This document shows, piece after piece, positions 8,610-16,918 of a DNA stretch of 62,492 bases. The position numbers were made by a program, and so were the translations under genes. Positions within the stretch are counted from its first letter, which is position 1; each line of letters opens with the position of its first letter. A model generated the notes under the pieces. It made no database searches. It had not been told where the DNA came from and saw only the letters and a list, made by a program, of their open reading frames with translations. Source of the stretch: Hydrogenophilus sp. (lineage in GTDB: Bacteria > Pseudomonadota > Gammaproteobacteria > Burkholderiales > Thiobacillaceae); the NCBI GenBank assembly GCA_020725265.1, contig DYFK01000019.1:1-62492 (forward strand), in the 5' to 3' direction.

Positions 8610-9223
8610 TCAAGCGCAAATCCCGGTATCGGGCCAGCCCGCAGATCCTCCGGGGTGTCGATGTCCCGCAGGGTTTCTCCCTCCCAGACCCGCCAGCCCA
8701 GCGCCGCCATGCGCTCGCGGGTCAGGGCGGCCACCGCCGGAGTGCTCCAGGGCATGTCGGCGAACAGTCCGGGATGGAAGACGTTGAGCCCCAGCAGGGG
8801 GTAGCCACCGTCCCGGGCGGGATGGAAGACGGCGTCGTGCGTCGCCAGCCGGGCGGCGGCGACGCGCAGGCGGCCGGCATCCAGACCCGGGCAATCGGTG
8901 CCGGTCAGCAACACCGCCTCGCCCGCTTCGATGCGGCGGCGCGCGGCACGGGCCATGCGTTCGCCCAGGTCGCCGTCGCCCTGGTCGCTGGTATCGAGGC
9001 CGGCCGGCAGGACGATGCCACCCCAGTCGGGATGACCGGGCGCGGGGCTCATGCACAGTTCCACCGGACCCACGCCCGCCGCCAGCGCCCGATCCAGGGC
9101 CAGGCGGAGCAGATGGCCGGCCAGGCGCGCCGCGCCGTCCGCGCCCAGCGCCGGAATCAGCCGGGTCTTCACCCGGCCGGAGACGGGCGCCTTGGCAAAG
9201 ATCAGGATGCGCGTGGACGGCAT
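8606..9223 (-). CDS. TIGR04282-type glycosyltransferase/nucleotidyltransferase-like protein
   Basis: The 205-residue protein has the fold and motifs of the TIGR04282 family: ILIFAKAPVSGRVKTRL at the N-terminus (a nucleotide-binding loop like that of sugar nucleotidyltransferases), LLTGTDCPGL with the metal-binding D-x-P, and DGGYPLLGL. From memory this family is labelled arsenosugar-biosynthesis glycosyltransferase in public annotation, on the basis of gene neighbourhood rather than assay. It is ten bases downstream of its usual partner TIGR04283 and overlaps the ATP-grasp start by four bases. ArsS, another member of that neighbourhood, is 3 kb away. The family call is good; the reaction is unproven. 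Confidence 0.82.
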   Translation of the reverse strand: MPSTRILIFAKAPVSGRVKTRLIPALGADGAARLAGHLLRLALDRALAAGVGPVELCMSPAPGHPDWGGIVLPAGLDTSDQGDGDLGERMARAARRRIEAGEAVLLTGTDCPGLDAGRLRVAAARLATHDAVFHPARDGGYPLLGLNVFHPGLFADMPWSTPAVAALTRERMAALGWRVWEGETLRDIDTPEDLRAGPIPGFALE

Positions 9224-9233
9224 CGTTCGCGGC

Positions 9234-9911
9234 TCAGGTTTCCGGGTAGTAGCGCCGCGCCAGGCGCGCCGCCGGCACGCCGCGCCAGTAGTCGAAGCGC
9301 AGCCGCCACATGAGCAGGATGGTGCGCCAGACGCCGTGGCGCTCCCAGCGTCGGCCGGAAGTGGTGACCTTGTCCGCCAGGCAAGCCGGCGGCCCCAGGC
9401 GCTTGAGACGCCGGGACAGCTCGATGTCCTCCATCAGCGGCTGGTCCGGGTAGCCACCGACGGCGGTGAAGCTGGCGCGGGTGACGAACATCGTCTGATC
9501 GCCGGTGGCGATGCCGGTCAGCCGCGAACGCAGGTTCATCAGCGCCGCCACCACCCGCAACATGACCGGACGCCCTTCGATGACGACATCGAAGCGGCCC
9601 CAGGCACGACGGTCCAGCGCCTGGAGGATGCGCGTCGTCGCGTCCGCCGGCAGGCGGGTATCGGCGTGCAGGAAGACGAAGGCGTCGCCCCCGGCGACGC
9701 CGGCGCCGGCATTCATCTGGCGGGCGCGTCCCCGGGGCGCCCGGATCACCCGGTCGGCCAGGGGCGCCGCCAACGCCGGCGTGGCGTCGGCGCTGCCACC
9801 ATCGACCACCACCACTTCATGCCCCGCCCGACGCAGCGTTTGCAGGGGAGCCAGCGCGGTGACGATGGCGTCGGCCTCGTCGAGGGTGGGCAGGATGATG
9901 GACAGACGCAT
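9234..9911 (-). CDS. TIGR04283-type family 2 glycosyltransferase
   Basis: The 225-residue protein is a GT-A family 2 glycosyltransferase: start MRLSIILPTLDEADAIV, the nucleotide-binding VVVVDGGSADAT, the metal-binding FLHADTRLP (DxD equivalent) and the C-terminal GDQTMFVTRASFTAVGGYPDQPLMEDIELSRRLKRLG acceptor region, of which I use GGYPDQPLMEDIELSRRL as the diagnostic stretch. It belongs to TIGR04283, normally paired with TIGR04282 as here. It is the first gene of a run of five same-strand genes ending with egtD, so the promoter should lie in the 88 bases shared with the divergent gene at 10000. I see no strong promoter match there. Confidence 0.83.
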   Translation of the reverse strand: MRLSIILPTLDEADAIVTALAPLQTLRRAGHEVVVVDGGSADATPALAAPLADRVIRAPRGRARQMNAGAGVAGGDAFVFLHADTRLPADATTRILQALDRRAWGRFDVVIEGRPVMLRVVAALMNLRSRLTGIATGDQTMFVTRASFTAVGGYPDQPLMEDIELSRRLKRLGPPACLADKVTTSGRRWERHGVWRTILLMWRLRFDYWRGVPAARLARRYYPET

Positions 9912-9999
9912 GGTTCGTGGCGGATGGTGGGCGGCGATGATCCGGGAATCCGGCGGAGCCGGTAGTGAATCTTTGCCGATTTCGACCAACAATGCAGGC

Positions 10000-10545
10000 A
10001 TGGACATCCTCGCCCATGGTCTCTGGGCTGGCCTCGGCGTCCGCTGGCTGGCCCGCCGTCGACCGGTGACCCGCCCGCAGGCGGTCGCCGCGGTGACCCT
10101 GTCGGTGCTGCCCGACCTGGCCCACCTGACGCCGCTGCTGGTCTGGGCGGTCTTCGGCGACGGTTCCGCCCGGATCCTGCTCGACTATGCCGTCGCCCTG
10201 CCGGGTGACGAACCAGCCATGCCGTTCTGGGTCGGCGAGGCGGCCCACCATCTGCACTGCATCCCGCACAGCGCCCTGATCGCCGGAGCCGCGACCCTGT
10301 TGCTGTGGCCCTGGCGCCGACGTGTCGGCCTGGCCCTGGCCGGCTGGTGGCTGCATATCGTCATCGATGTGTTCACCCATTCCGCCGACTTCTATCCGGT
10401 ACCGGTGTTCTACCCGATCACCCAGCAGGGCTTCGACGGCCTGGCCTGGAACACGCCCTGGTTCATGGCGCTCAACTATCTCGCCATCGCCCTGGCGGCG
10501 TGGCGGCTGCGACGCCGAAGCGGCGCGCCGTCGCGCTCAGGATGA
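10000..10545 (+). CDS. YdjM-like integral membrane metal-dependent hydrolase family protein
   Basis: The 181-residue membrane protein starts at the ATG at 10000 (MDILAHGLWAGLGVRWLARR). It has four or five hydrophobic segments and conserved polar positions inside them: H6, the PDLAH pair, HSALIAG and WWLHIVIDVFTHS with H and D residues spaced for metal binding. This pattern resembles the YdjM (PF04307) family, described as membrane-bound metal-dependent hydrolases, mostly uncharacterised. Its last nine bases overlap the end of the opposite gene. It is divergent from the glycosyltransferase operon. The family match is moderate and no substrate can be named. Confidence 0.6.
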   Translation: MDILAHGLWAGLGVRWLARRRPVTRPQAVAAVTLSVLPDLAHLTPLLVWAVFGDGSARILLDYAVALPGDEPAMPFWVGEAAHHLHCIPHSALIAGAATLLLWPWRRRVGLALAGWWLHIVIDVFTHSADFYPVPVFYPITQQGFDGLAWNTPWFMALNYLAIALAAWRLRRRSGAPSRSG

Positions 10546-10767
10546 CGGCGGCCGCGGCTTGCGCATCCGCGCCAGCCGCGCCATCAGCAGCGCCGTTGGC
10601 AACAGGTGCCAGAACACGTCGAAGATGTCGATCGGCCGGGTCAGCGTGCCCTCGGCCAGCATTCGGGCTTTTTCCACCAGGTGAGGCTCCGGCACGAATG
10701 GCGCGCCCAACATGAACAGGGCCAGGAAGATCAGCAGGGGCAGGGGGAAGTTGTCGAGGAAACGCAT
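10537..10767 (-). CDS. Small two-helix membrane protein
   Basis: The 76-residue product has an N-terminal transmembrane helix (about 7-25), a conserved-looking middle PHLVEKARMLAEGTLTRPID and a second hydrophobic helix (about 50-65), ending in a basic tail. Proteins of this type occur in betaproteobacteria and are sometimes labelled RND transporter in automatic annotation, for which I see no basis in the sequence. It lies 28 bases downstream of the mercuric-reductase-like gene on the same strand (that gene starts at 12274 and ends at 10796), so it could be co-transcribed with it and arsS. Function unknown. Confidence 0.6.
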   Translation of the reverse strand: MRFLDNFPLPLLIFLALFMLGAPFVPEPHLVEKARMLAEGTLTRPIDIFDVFWHLLPTALLMARLARMRKPRPPSS

Positions 10768-10795
10768 GGGACTCCTTGGTCTCGGGATGCCGGAT

Positions 10796-12274
10796 TCACC
10801 CCCGTCGCCAGGCGTGGAAACGCGCCAGCCAGGCCAGCAGGCGCCGGGGCGCGCGCGCGCGCTTCCAGGCGCCGGCGGCGTATCTGGCCGCCTCGCTCCA
10901 GGTCGGGTAGGGATGGATGGTGCCGAGCAGCTTGTTCAGGCCCAGGCCGTGCTTCATGGCCAGGGTGAATTCCGCCAGCAGTTCGCCGGCGTGTTCGCCG
11001 ACGATGGTGACGCCCAGGATGCGGTCGCGACCGGGCGGGGTAAGCACCTTGACGAAGCCGTGAGCGGCGCCGTCGGCCAAGGCACGGTCCAGGTCGGCCA
11101 GATCGTAGCGGGTGACCTCGTGGGCGATGCCCCGGGTCCTGGCCTCGGTTTCGCCAAGCCCTACCCGCGCCACCTCGGGGCGGGTGAAGGTGACCCGGGG
11201 CATGACCCGGTAATCGACCCTGAAACGTCCGATGGGACCCGGCAAGCCGGAGAACAGCGCGTTGACCGCCGCGTACCAGGCCTGGTGGGCGGCGGCATGG
11301 GTGAACTGATGAGGGCCGACGGCGTCGCCGCAGGCAAGGATGCTGGGATGGCGGGTTCGCAGGTATTCGTTCACCTCGATGGCGCCGCCCGGAGTCAGGG
11401 CGATACCCAGTTCCCGCAGGCCGAAGCCTTCCACCCGGGCCTTGCGGCCGGTGGCGCAGAGCAGGACGTCGAAGGGAATCGCCTCCTCGCCCTGGCCGCC
11501 GCCCACCACCAGGCGCTGTTCACCGTCCGCCAGCTCGCAGCGCAGCGGTTCGGCGCCCTTGAGCACGCGCACGCCATCCGCCACCATGGCCCGCTCCACC
11601 AGGGTGACGACATCGACGTCTTCCCTGCCCAGCAGGCCGGAACGGGCCACCAGCGTGACCCGGCTGCCGAGGTTGGCGAAGGCCTGGGCAAGCTCGCAGC
11701 CGATGGGGCCGCCGCCGAGCACCGCCAGACGCGCCGGCAGGGTATCCAGGGACCAGATCGTGTCCGAGGTGACGTGGCGTGTCCGCTCGATGCCGGGCAA
11801 ATCGGGAATCACCGGCGCGGCGCCGGTGGCCAGGACGATGGCGCGCGCGGACAGGACGCGCGGCCCGTCCTCCGTGTCGATCTCCACCGTCCAGGGCGAC
11901 GCCAGGCGGGCATGCCCCCGGATCACCTCCACCCCCAGGGCGGTGTAGCGTTCCACCGAATCGTGCGGTTCCACCTGGCGGATCACCGCCCGCACCCGCT
12001 CCATGACGGCGGCGAAATCGACGCGCGCCGGTTCGCCGACGATGCCGAACTCGCGTGCCCGGCGCAGGTCGGCCAGCATCCGGGCGGCACGGATCAGGGC
12101 CTTGGACGGCACGCAGCCGGTGTTCAGGCAATCACCGCCCATGCGTCCGGCCTCGATCAGGGTCACCTTCGCCTTCACGGCGGCGGCGATGTAGGCGGTC
12201 ACCAGGCCACCGGCGCCGGCGCCGATGACGATCAGGTTGCGGTCGAAGCGACGCGGCTTCTTCCAGCCGCTCAA
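10796..12274 (-). CDS. Mercuric-reductase-like pyridine nucleotide-disulfide oxidoreductase
   Basis: The 492-residue flavoprotein has the FAD motif LIVIGAGAGGLVTAY, the redox-active disulfide in GGDCLNTGCVPSKALI, a central NAD motif LAVLGGGPIGCELAQA, the second FAD motif ILACGDAVG and a C-terminal dimerisation domain with HPYPTWSEA. It lacks the N-terminal heavy-metal-binding domain and the C-terminal vicinal cysteines of true MerA, so mercury reduction is unlikely. I choose the TTG at 12274 because it overlaps the stop of arsS (TTGA) and starts just before the FAD motif; there is no in-frame ATG nearby. The coupling to arsS suggests that it reduces a thiol or metalloid intermediate in the same pathway (inference). 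Confidence 0.78.
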   Translation of the reverse strand: MSGWKKPRRFDRNLIVIGAGAGGLVTAYIAAAVKAKVTLIEAGRMGGDCLNTGCVPSKALIRAARMLADLRRAREFGIVGEPARVDFAAVMERVRAVIRQVEPHDSVERYTALGVEVIRGHARLASPWTVEIDTEDGPRVLSARAIVLATGAAPVIPDLPGIERTRHVTSDTIWSLDTLPARLAVLGGGPIGCELAQAFANLGSRVTLVARSGLLGREDVDVVTLVERAMVADGVRVLKGAEPLRCELADGEQRLVVGGGQGEEAIPFDVLLCATGRKARVEGFGLRELGIALTPGGAIEVNEYLRTRHPSILACGDAVGPHQFTHAAAHQAWYAAVNALFSGLPGPIGRFRVDYRVMPRVTFTRPEVARVGLGETEARTRGIAHEVTRYDLADLDRALADGAAHGFVKVLTPPGRDRILGVTIVGEHAGELLAEFTLAMKHGLGLNKLLGTIHPYPTWSEAARYAAGAWKRARAPRRLLAWLARFHAWRRG

Positions 12275-13251
12275 CGCGCGCAAGCGGCCTCCTCCAGCGC
12301 GCCACCGCAACTGCTGCCCTGACCGGCGGTGCAGCCGTAACAGTGCTCCGCCACGCGGATGGCGGCACCCGCCGGATCGACGCCGACCAGGTCGGCCAGC
12401 GTGGCCGGACCCTCGCGGCCCAATCCCAGCATCTGGTTGAAATCGCAGTCGTACAGTCGCCCGCGCCAGTCGACACTGACCAGATCCCGGCACATCACGC
12501 CAGCCAGATTGACCGGGTTGTGACTGGCCTTGAGCAGGGCCATGTAGTCGTGGAAAAGCCCCTTCGCCAGCAGGGTGCCGCCAAAACGCAGGATGGGCAT
12601 GTTGGCGATGGTCAGCAACCGGTTGAAGACGATGCCGTGACGCCCGGCCAGTTCCCGCTTGTAGGCCGCCTCCAACCCGGCCTGGGCGGGCGGCAGGCTG
12701 GGGCCACCGGGGTTGTAGACCAGGTTGAGAACGAGGCCGCCGCCGGTTTGGCCGCCGGTTTTGCCATAGCCCAGGGCATTCAACCGCTTCAGCCCAGCGA
12801 TGCTGCGCGCGTACACCCCCTTGCCGCGCTGTGCATCGACGTTGTCCTCCAGATAACAGGGCAGCGAAGCCACCACCTCCACGCCATGGCCGGCGAGGAA
12901 ATCGGCCAGATCCTCGCGGCCAGGCTCGGACAGGATGGTCAGGTTGCAGCGATCGATGACCTTCACCCCCAGGGCGCGCGCCTCGGCCACCAGCCAGCGG
13001 AAGCGGGGATGCAGCTCGGGCGCGCCGCCGGTGAGATCCAGGCTGGCGAGTCCTCGCGCCGCCAGCACCCGCGGAATCAGCTCCACCAGCGAGTCATCCA
13101 TCATTTCCGTCCGGTTCGGCCCGGCGTTCACGTGGCAGTGCAGGCAACGCTGGTTGCAGCGATAGCCCAGGTTGACCTGCAGGCAGGTCAGCCTGCCCCG
13201 GACAATGGGCGGGAAATCGGTGGGAGTGAGCAGAGGCAGGGTATCGAGCAT
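12271..13251 (-). CDS. arsS: Arsenosugar-type radical SAM protein ArsS (Cys form)
   Basis: The 326-residue protein has the radical SAM cluster motif CNQRCLHC (CX3CX2C) near residue 32, a following LDLTGGAPEL strand and a C-terminal DUF3641-like domain ending in HCYGCTAGQGSSCGGA. This is the TIGR04167 family (ArsS), linked to forming the dimethylarsinoyl-riboside precursor of arsenosugars; some members carry selenocysteine in the C-terminal motif. Here the SSCGG cysteine is TGC. The ATG at 13251 precedes a plausible N-terminus (MLDTLPLLTPTDFPPI). It is the first gene of a pair with the flavoprotein that overlaps its stop. No arsM methyltransferase is in the window, so arsenic as the true substrate is not shown. 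Confidence 0.85.
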   Translation of the reverse strand: MLDTLPLLTPTDFPPIVRGRLTCLQVNLGYRCNQRCLHCHVNAGPNRTEMMDDSLVELIPRVLAARGLASLDLTGGAPELHPRFRWLVAEARALGVKVIDRCNLTILSEPGREDLADFLAGHGVEVVASLPCYLEDNVDAQRGKGVYARSIAGLKRLNALGYGKTGGQTGGGLVLNLVYNPGGPSLPPAQAGLEAAYKRELAGRHGIVFNRLLTIANMPILRFGGTLLAKGLFHDYMALLKASHNPVNLAGVMCRDLVSVDWRGRLYDCDFNQMLGLGREGPATLADLVGVDPAGAAIRVAEHCYGCTAGQGSSCGGALEEAACAR

Positions 13252-13407
13252 GGCAGTGGACGACGCCGGCGGTGGGGAAATGATGATACCGGCCGGATCG
13301 GTCGGGCGACGCGCCGAGGCGCGCCAACGGGACGCTGGTTGACATGGCCCATGGCCCGCCACCGGCCGGTGGTCTACATTGGCGCGACCCCGATCCCGGA
13401 GCGCGCC

Positions 13408-13869
13408 ATGCGTCAGACCCGAACCCTGCCCCTGCTGTTCCTGTCCACCCTGCTGCTGGGCACCCAACCGGCCCGCGCCGACGACCGCCCGGTCACCGAC
13501 GCGGTCGAGGAATACATGGATTTCACCGAATACGGCAGCAGCATCCTCTGGCCGGAACAGATCCCCGAGGCGGAGTGGAAGAACATCCTGGTCATCGACG
13601 CGCGCGACGCCAGCCAGTACGAAAAATCCCACATCCCCGGCGCCCTCCATATCGAATGGCGGCGGATTCCCGGCAAGCGCCACGAGATCCCCAGGGACCG
13701 CACGGTGCTGGTCTACTGCAACACCGGCTCGCTGTCCGCCCAGGCCGTGTTCGCCATGCGCCTGCTCGGCTGGGACAACGTCAAGGTGCTTCAGGACGGC
13801 ATCGAGGGCTGGAAAAGGAAGGGGGGCTTCCAGGCCAACGAACTGGCCGCCCGGGCTGCCGGACACTGA
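13408..13869 (+). CDS. Periplasmic rhodanese-like protein
   Basis: The 153-residue product has a signal peptide (MRQTRTLPLLFLSTLLLG, cleavage expected after ARA near residue 24) and one rhodanese domain with VIDARDASQYEKSHIPGA and the active-site loop VLVYCNTGSLSAQ (Cys about residue 112). It should act as a periplasmic sulfane-sulfur carrier. The start ATG at 13408 is chosen because it gives the signal peptide. It is divergent from arsS, with about 155 bases between starts, and is the second rhodanese near the selenium/arsenic genes. Rhodanese cysteines can also carry selenium in vitro, but nothing here proves that. Confidence 0.85.
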   Translation: MRQTRTLPLLFLSTLLLGTQPARADDRPVTDAVEEYMDFTEYGSSILWPEQIPEAEWKNILVIDARDASQYEKSHIPGALHIEWRRIPGKRHEIPRDRTVLVYCNTGSLSAQAVFAMRLLGWDNVKVLQDGIEGWKRKGGFQANELAARAAGH

Positions 13870-13908
13870 CAAACGAGCCATCGCTGGCGTGCGCGGCATA
13901 TACGGAAA

Positions 13909-13928
13909 GTGGTCGTAGGACAGACCAC
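13909..13928. terminator. Weak hairpin between rhodanese and nrdJ ends
   Basis: GTGGTC (13909-13914) and GACCAC (13923-13928) form a six-base stem with an eight-base loop in the 94 bases separating the convergent rhodanese gene and nrdJ. There is no T-run on either side, so it is at best a poor terminator. Confidence 0.3.
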
Positions 13929-13963
13929 CGGACACAGCTTATGCTGTAAATCACTGTGGCGTT

Positions 13964-16843
13964 TCAGCCGCACGCCCCCACCGCCCCGCATGCCGTGCAG
14001 AAGTCGCAACCGTCCTTGCGGATCACGGTGGCGTTGCCGCATTCGCGGCAGACCGCGCCGGTCATCACCACCTGGATGGTTTCGCCGGCATGCGCGGGCG
14101 GCAGCGCGGGGGATTGCAGGATGCCCATTTCCTTCACCGGCAGGCCGTCCTCGGTGAGGATGCCGAGCATGGCGTAGCGGTGGATGATCAGACGGGCGAC
14201 GTAGGCGACCGTGGATGGCCAGTTGGTCTGGCGCGATTCGCCCGGCACGAAGGCCATGAAGTCGCCGAGCGGTTCCGGGTAGTTGAGCAGCTTGCGCAGC
14301 TTCATGCCCACCCAGGCCGGGTCCATCACCCGCATGTCCAGCGAGATCAACTTGCACAGGCCGTCGAGCGCGCGCGGGTATTCGCCGGAGAGCCACACCG
14401 AATAGGGGCGGGTGACGCCGTCCGGCAGGGTGATCTCCTTGAGGCCGAGCACGAAGTCGTCGCCGGCGGTGGGGTTGTGGACGTCCACCGTCCAGGACAG
14501 CGTGCCGTCGGTGCCGGTCTTCGGCTCCTTCAGCGAGAACAGCGCGTCGAGCACCGGCCCGCCGTTGCCGCCCTCGCCATCGCCGTCGAGCGCCTTCAGT
14601 TCGTCCAGGCGCCAGCGCAGCAGTTGCGCGGTGGCCGCGACCAGGCTGGGCATGTGGCGCGGTTCGCCATCGGGCGGGAAGGGAATCGCGCAGGCGTCGT
14701 CGCCACGGGTTTTCGCCAGGGTGTCGAGCTTGAGTTTCAGCCAGGCGCGGTCATTGGCGCGCATGTCCATCGACAGGGTCTTGGCCACCGCGCCGAGGCC
14801 GCGCGGCTGCTCGGCGCCGTTCACCCAGACCTCGAACGGCCAGGCGTGGCCGTCGCTCTCGGTATGGCCGACGAACAGCGCGAAGCTGCCGGTCGGCGAT
14901 TCGATCATGTAGCTCCAGGCCGGGTTGCCGCCCGGCAGCCGGGGCCGGCCCGGCCATTTCAGGCTTTCCAGCACCGGCGCCGGCAGCGCCTTGATCTCGA
15001 TGCGGCGATTGACGTCGGACAGTTCGAAATCCTGCGGCGCGCTGGCCTTGGCCGGCTGCGCGGTTTCCGCGCCGGTCGACAGCACGCTGCCGAGCACGGC
15101 GTTGGGACGGTAGGTGGCCAGGCCCTTGAGGCCGGCCTTCCAGGCGGCGAAATAGAGGCCCTCGAACTCGGTGTAGGGGTAGTCCGCCGGCACGTTGACC
15201 GTCTTGGAGATGGCGGAATCGATGTAGGGCGCCACCGCCGCCACCATGTCCATGTGCGCCAGCGCGGAGATTTCCAGCGCGGTGACGAAGGCCGCCGGCA
15301 GGTGGTCGGTGTCGCCGCCCTGTTCACGGTAGACGCGCCAGGCGTGATCCTCGACCTGGTATTCCTTCCAGCCGCCGTCGGCCTCGCGTTTCTTGCGCGT
15401 GTAGGCCCACGAGAACGGCGGTTCGATGCCGTTGCTGGCGTTGTCGGCGAAGGCCAGCGAGATGGTGCCGGTGGGGGCGATCGACAGCAGGTGCGAATTG
15501 CGGATGCCGTGCGCGCGGATGGCGTCCTTGATCTCGGCGGGCAGGCGGCTGGCGAAATTGCCGCCGGCCAGGTACAGGTCGGCGTTGAACAGCGGGAAGG
15601 CGCCGCGCGTCCTGGCCAGTTCCACCGAGGCCAGGTAGGCGTGGTCGCGCATGAACTCGGCGATACGGGTGGAGAAGGCGCGCGCCTCGGCGCTGTCGTA
15701 GCGCAGCCCCAGCATCGCCAGCGCGTCGCCCAGGCCGGTGAAACCGAGGCCGACGCGGCGCTTGCTGCTCGCCTCCTCGCGCTGCTTTTGCAACGGCCAG
15801 GCGGTCAGTTCCAGCACATTGTCGAGCGCGCGCACGCAGATCGGCAGCATGCGGCCGAAACCGTCGAAATCGAACACGGCCTGGCCGGTGAACGGCCGCG
15901 ACACGAAGCGCGTCAGGTTGACCGAGCCGAGGCAGCAGCAGCCGTAAGGCGGCAACGGCTGCTCGCCGCACGGGTTGGTCGCCTCGATGCTCTCGCAGTA
16001 GTTCAGGTTGTTGTCGCGATTGATGCGGTCCAGGAACAGGATGCCCGGCTCGGCGTGGTCGTAGGTGGAGGCCATGATCTGCGTCCACAGGTCGCGCGCG
16101 CGCGGTTTGCGGTACACCCAGACGCCGTCCGTGCGCCGATAGGCGCCGGCCGCCTTCTGTTCGGCGCCGGGCTCGGCCTTGTGCGTCAGTTCCACCTCGG
16201 CGTCGGCTTCCACCGCGCGCATGAAGGCGTCGGTGACGCCCACCGAGAGGTTGAAATTCTTCAGGTCGCCCTGGTCCTTGGCATGGATGAACAGCTCGAT
16301 GTCCGGATGGTCGCAGCGCATCACGCCCATCTGCGCGCCGCGCCGGCTGCCGGCGGATTCGACGGTCTCGCAGGAGCGGTCGAACACGCGCATGTACGAC
16401 ACCGGGCCGCTGGCGCGCGATTGCGTGCCCTTGACCAGCGCGCCCCGGGGCCGGATGGTGGAGAAGTCATAGCCGACGCCGCCGCCCCGGCGCATGGTCT
16501 CGGCGGCTTCCTCCAGGGCGACGTAGATGCCCGGCCGGCCCTCCGACTCGCCGGAAATGGCGTCGCCCACCGGTTGCACGAAACAGTTGATCAGAGTGGC
16601 TTGCAGTTCGGTCCCCGCGGCCGAGTTGATACGCCCGGCCGGAATGAAACCGGCCTCCATCGCGGCGAAGAACTGGCGTTGCCAGTGCGCGCGTTGATCC
16701 GTTTCCTCGACCGAGGCGAGCGCGCGCGCGACCCGCTGACGGACGTCGATGACGTTCTTTTCCTCCCCCTTGGCGTATTTCTCCAGCAGCACCTCGCTGG
16801 AAATGGCTTGCTCCGACAGCTCCGGGAACAGGGCTTCCTGCAT
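13964..16843 (-). CDS. nrdJ: Class II (adenosylcobalamin-dependent) ribonucleoside-diphosphate reductase
   Basis: The 959-residue enzyme reduces ribonucleotides using adenosylcobalamin and works with or without oxygen. Diagnostic parts are [12 protein letters not shown], the [18 protein letters not shown] substrate region, the [21 protein letters not shown] radical-site motif, and a C-terminal Cys-rich tail ([22 protein letters not shown], of which the four CxxC-type cysteines matter) that re-reduces the active site. The region between about 640 and 900 contains two similar copies of a domain marked by [17 protein letters not shown] and [18 protein letters not shown]. The start is ATG at 16843, preceded by GAGGTGG; a GTG six bases upstream is part of that ribosome-binding site. 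Two NrdR boxes lie immediately upstream. Confidence 0.93.
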   Translation of the reverse strand: MQEALFPELSEQAISSEVLLEKYAKGEEKNVIDVRQRVARALASVEETDQRAHWQRQFFAAMEAGFIPAGRINSAAGTELQATLINCFVQPVGDAISGESEGRPGIYVALEEAAETMRRGGGVGYDFSTIRPRGALVKGTQSRASGPVSYMRVFDRSCETVESAGSRRGAQMGVMRCDHPDIELFIHAKDQGDLKNFNLSVGVTDAFMRAVEADAEVELTHKAEPGAEQKAAGAYRRTDGVWVYRKPRARDLWTQIMASTYDHAEPGILFLDRINRDNNLNYCESIEATNPCGEQPLPPYGCCCLGSVNLTRFVSRPFTGQAVFDFDGFGRMLPICVRALDNVLELTAWPLQKQREEASSKRRVGLGFTGLGDALAMLGLRYDSAEARAFSTRIAEFMRDHAYLASVELARTRGAFPLFNADLYLAGGNFASRLPAEIKDAIRAHGIRNSHLLSIAPTGTISLAFADNASNGIEPPFSWAYTRKKREADGGWKEYQVEDHAWRVYREQGGDTDHLPAAFVTALEISALAHMDMVAAVAPYIDSAISKTVNVPADYPYTEFEGLYFAAWKAGLKGLATYRPNAVLGSVLSTGAETAQPAKASAPQDFELSDVNRRIEIKALPAPVLESLKWPGRPRLPGGNPAWSYMIESPTGSFALFVGHTESDGHAWPFEVWVNGAEQPRGLGAVAKTLSMDMRANDRAWLKLKLDTLAKTRGDDACAIPFPPDGEPRHMPSLVAATAQLLRWRLDELKALDGDGEGGNGGPVLDALFSLKEPKTGTDGTLSWTVDVHNPTAGDDFVLGLKEITLPDGVTRPYSVWLSGEYPRALDGLCKLISLDMRVMDPAWVGMKLRKLLNYPEPLGDFMAFVPGESRQTNWPSTVAYVARLIIHRYAMLGILTEDGLPVKEMGILQSPALPPAHAGETIQVVMTGAVCRECGNATVIRKDGCDFCTACGAVGACG

Positions 16844-16852
16844 GACCACCTC

Positions 16853-16868
16853 GCACTATATGTAGGGG
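16853..16868 (-). promoter_or_regulatory. NrdR box 1 (proximal)
   Basis: The 16 bases GCACTATATGTAGGGG fit the NrdR-box pattern (acaCwAtATaTwGtgt) with all the central positions kept. It lies 10-25 bases upstream of the nrdJ start, next to the ribosome-binding site. Confidence 0.75.
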
Positions 16869-16877
16869 ATGAAATGC

Positions 16878-16907
16878 GAATTAAACACTACATGCAGTGA
16901 TATTCAA
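16878..16907 (-). promoter_or_regulatory. Predicted sigma-70 promoter of nrdJ
   Basis: On the minus strand, TTGAAT (16902-16907) and TAATTC (16878-16883) are separated by 18 bases and enclose NrdR box 2. The -35 is a good match and the -10 moderate. The -35 region abuts the end of the exonuclease III gene, whose stop is at 16919. Confidence 0.5.
16885..16900 (-). promoter_or_regulatory. NrdR box 2 (distal)
   Basis: ACACTACATGCAGTGA matches the NrdR consensus and is itself nearly palindromic. It begins 32 bases from box 1, about three helical turns, the usual spacing for a cooperative NrdR pair. It falls in the spacer of the predicted promoter, so binding would block RNA polymerase when dATP is high. 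Confidence 0.8.
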
Positions 16908-16918
16908 GGCGATTTTTG

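Noticed and set aside
10796-12274. Calling the flavoprotein MerA (mercury resistance).
   Set aside because: There is no N-terminal metal-binding domain, no C-terminal vicinal cysteines and no other mer genes nearby.
14090-16900. A 936-codon plus-strand frame across nrdJ.
   Set aside because: Same reason: nrdJ motifs fill the minus strand and the NrdR boxes point to that gene.
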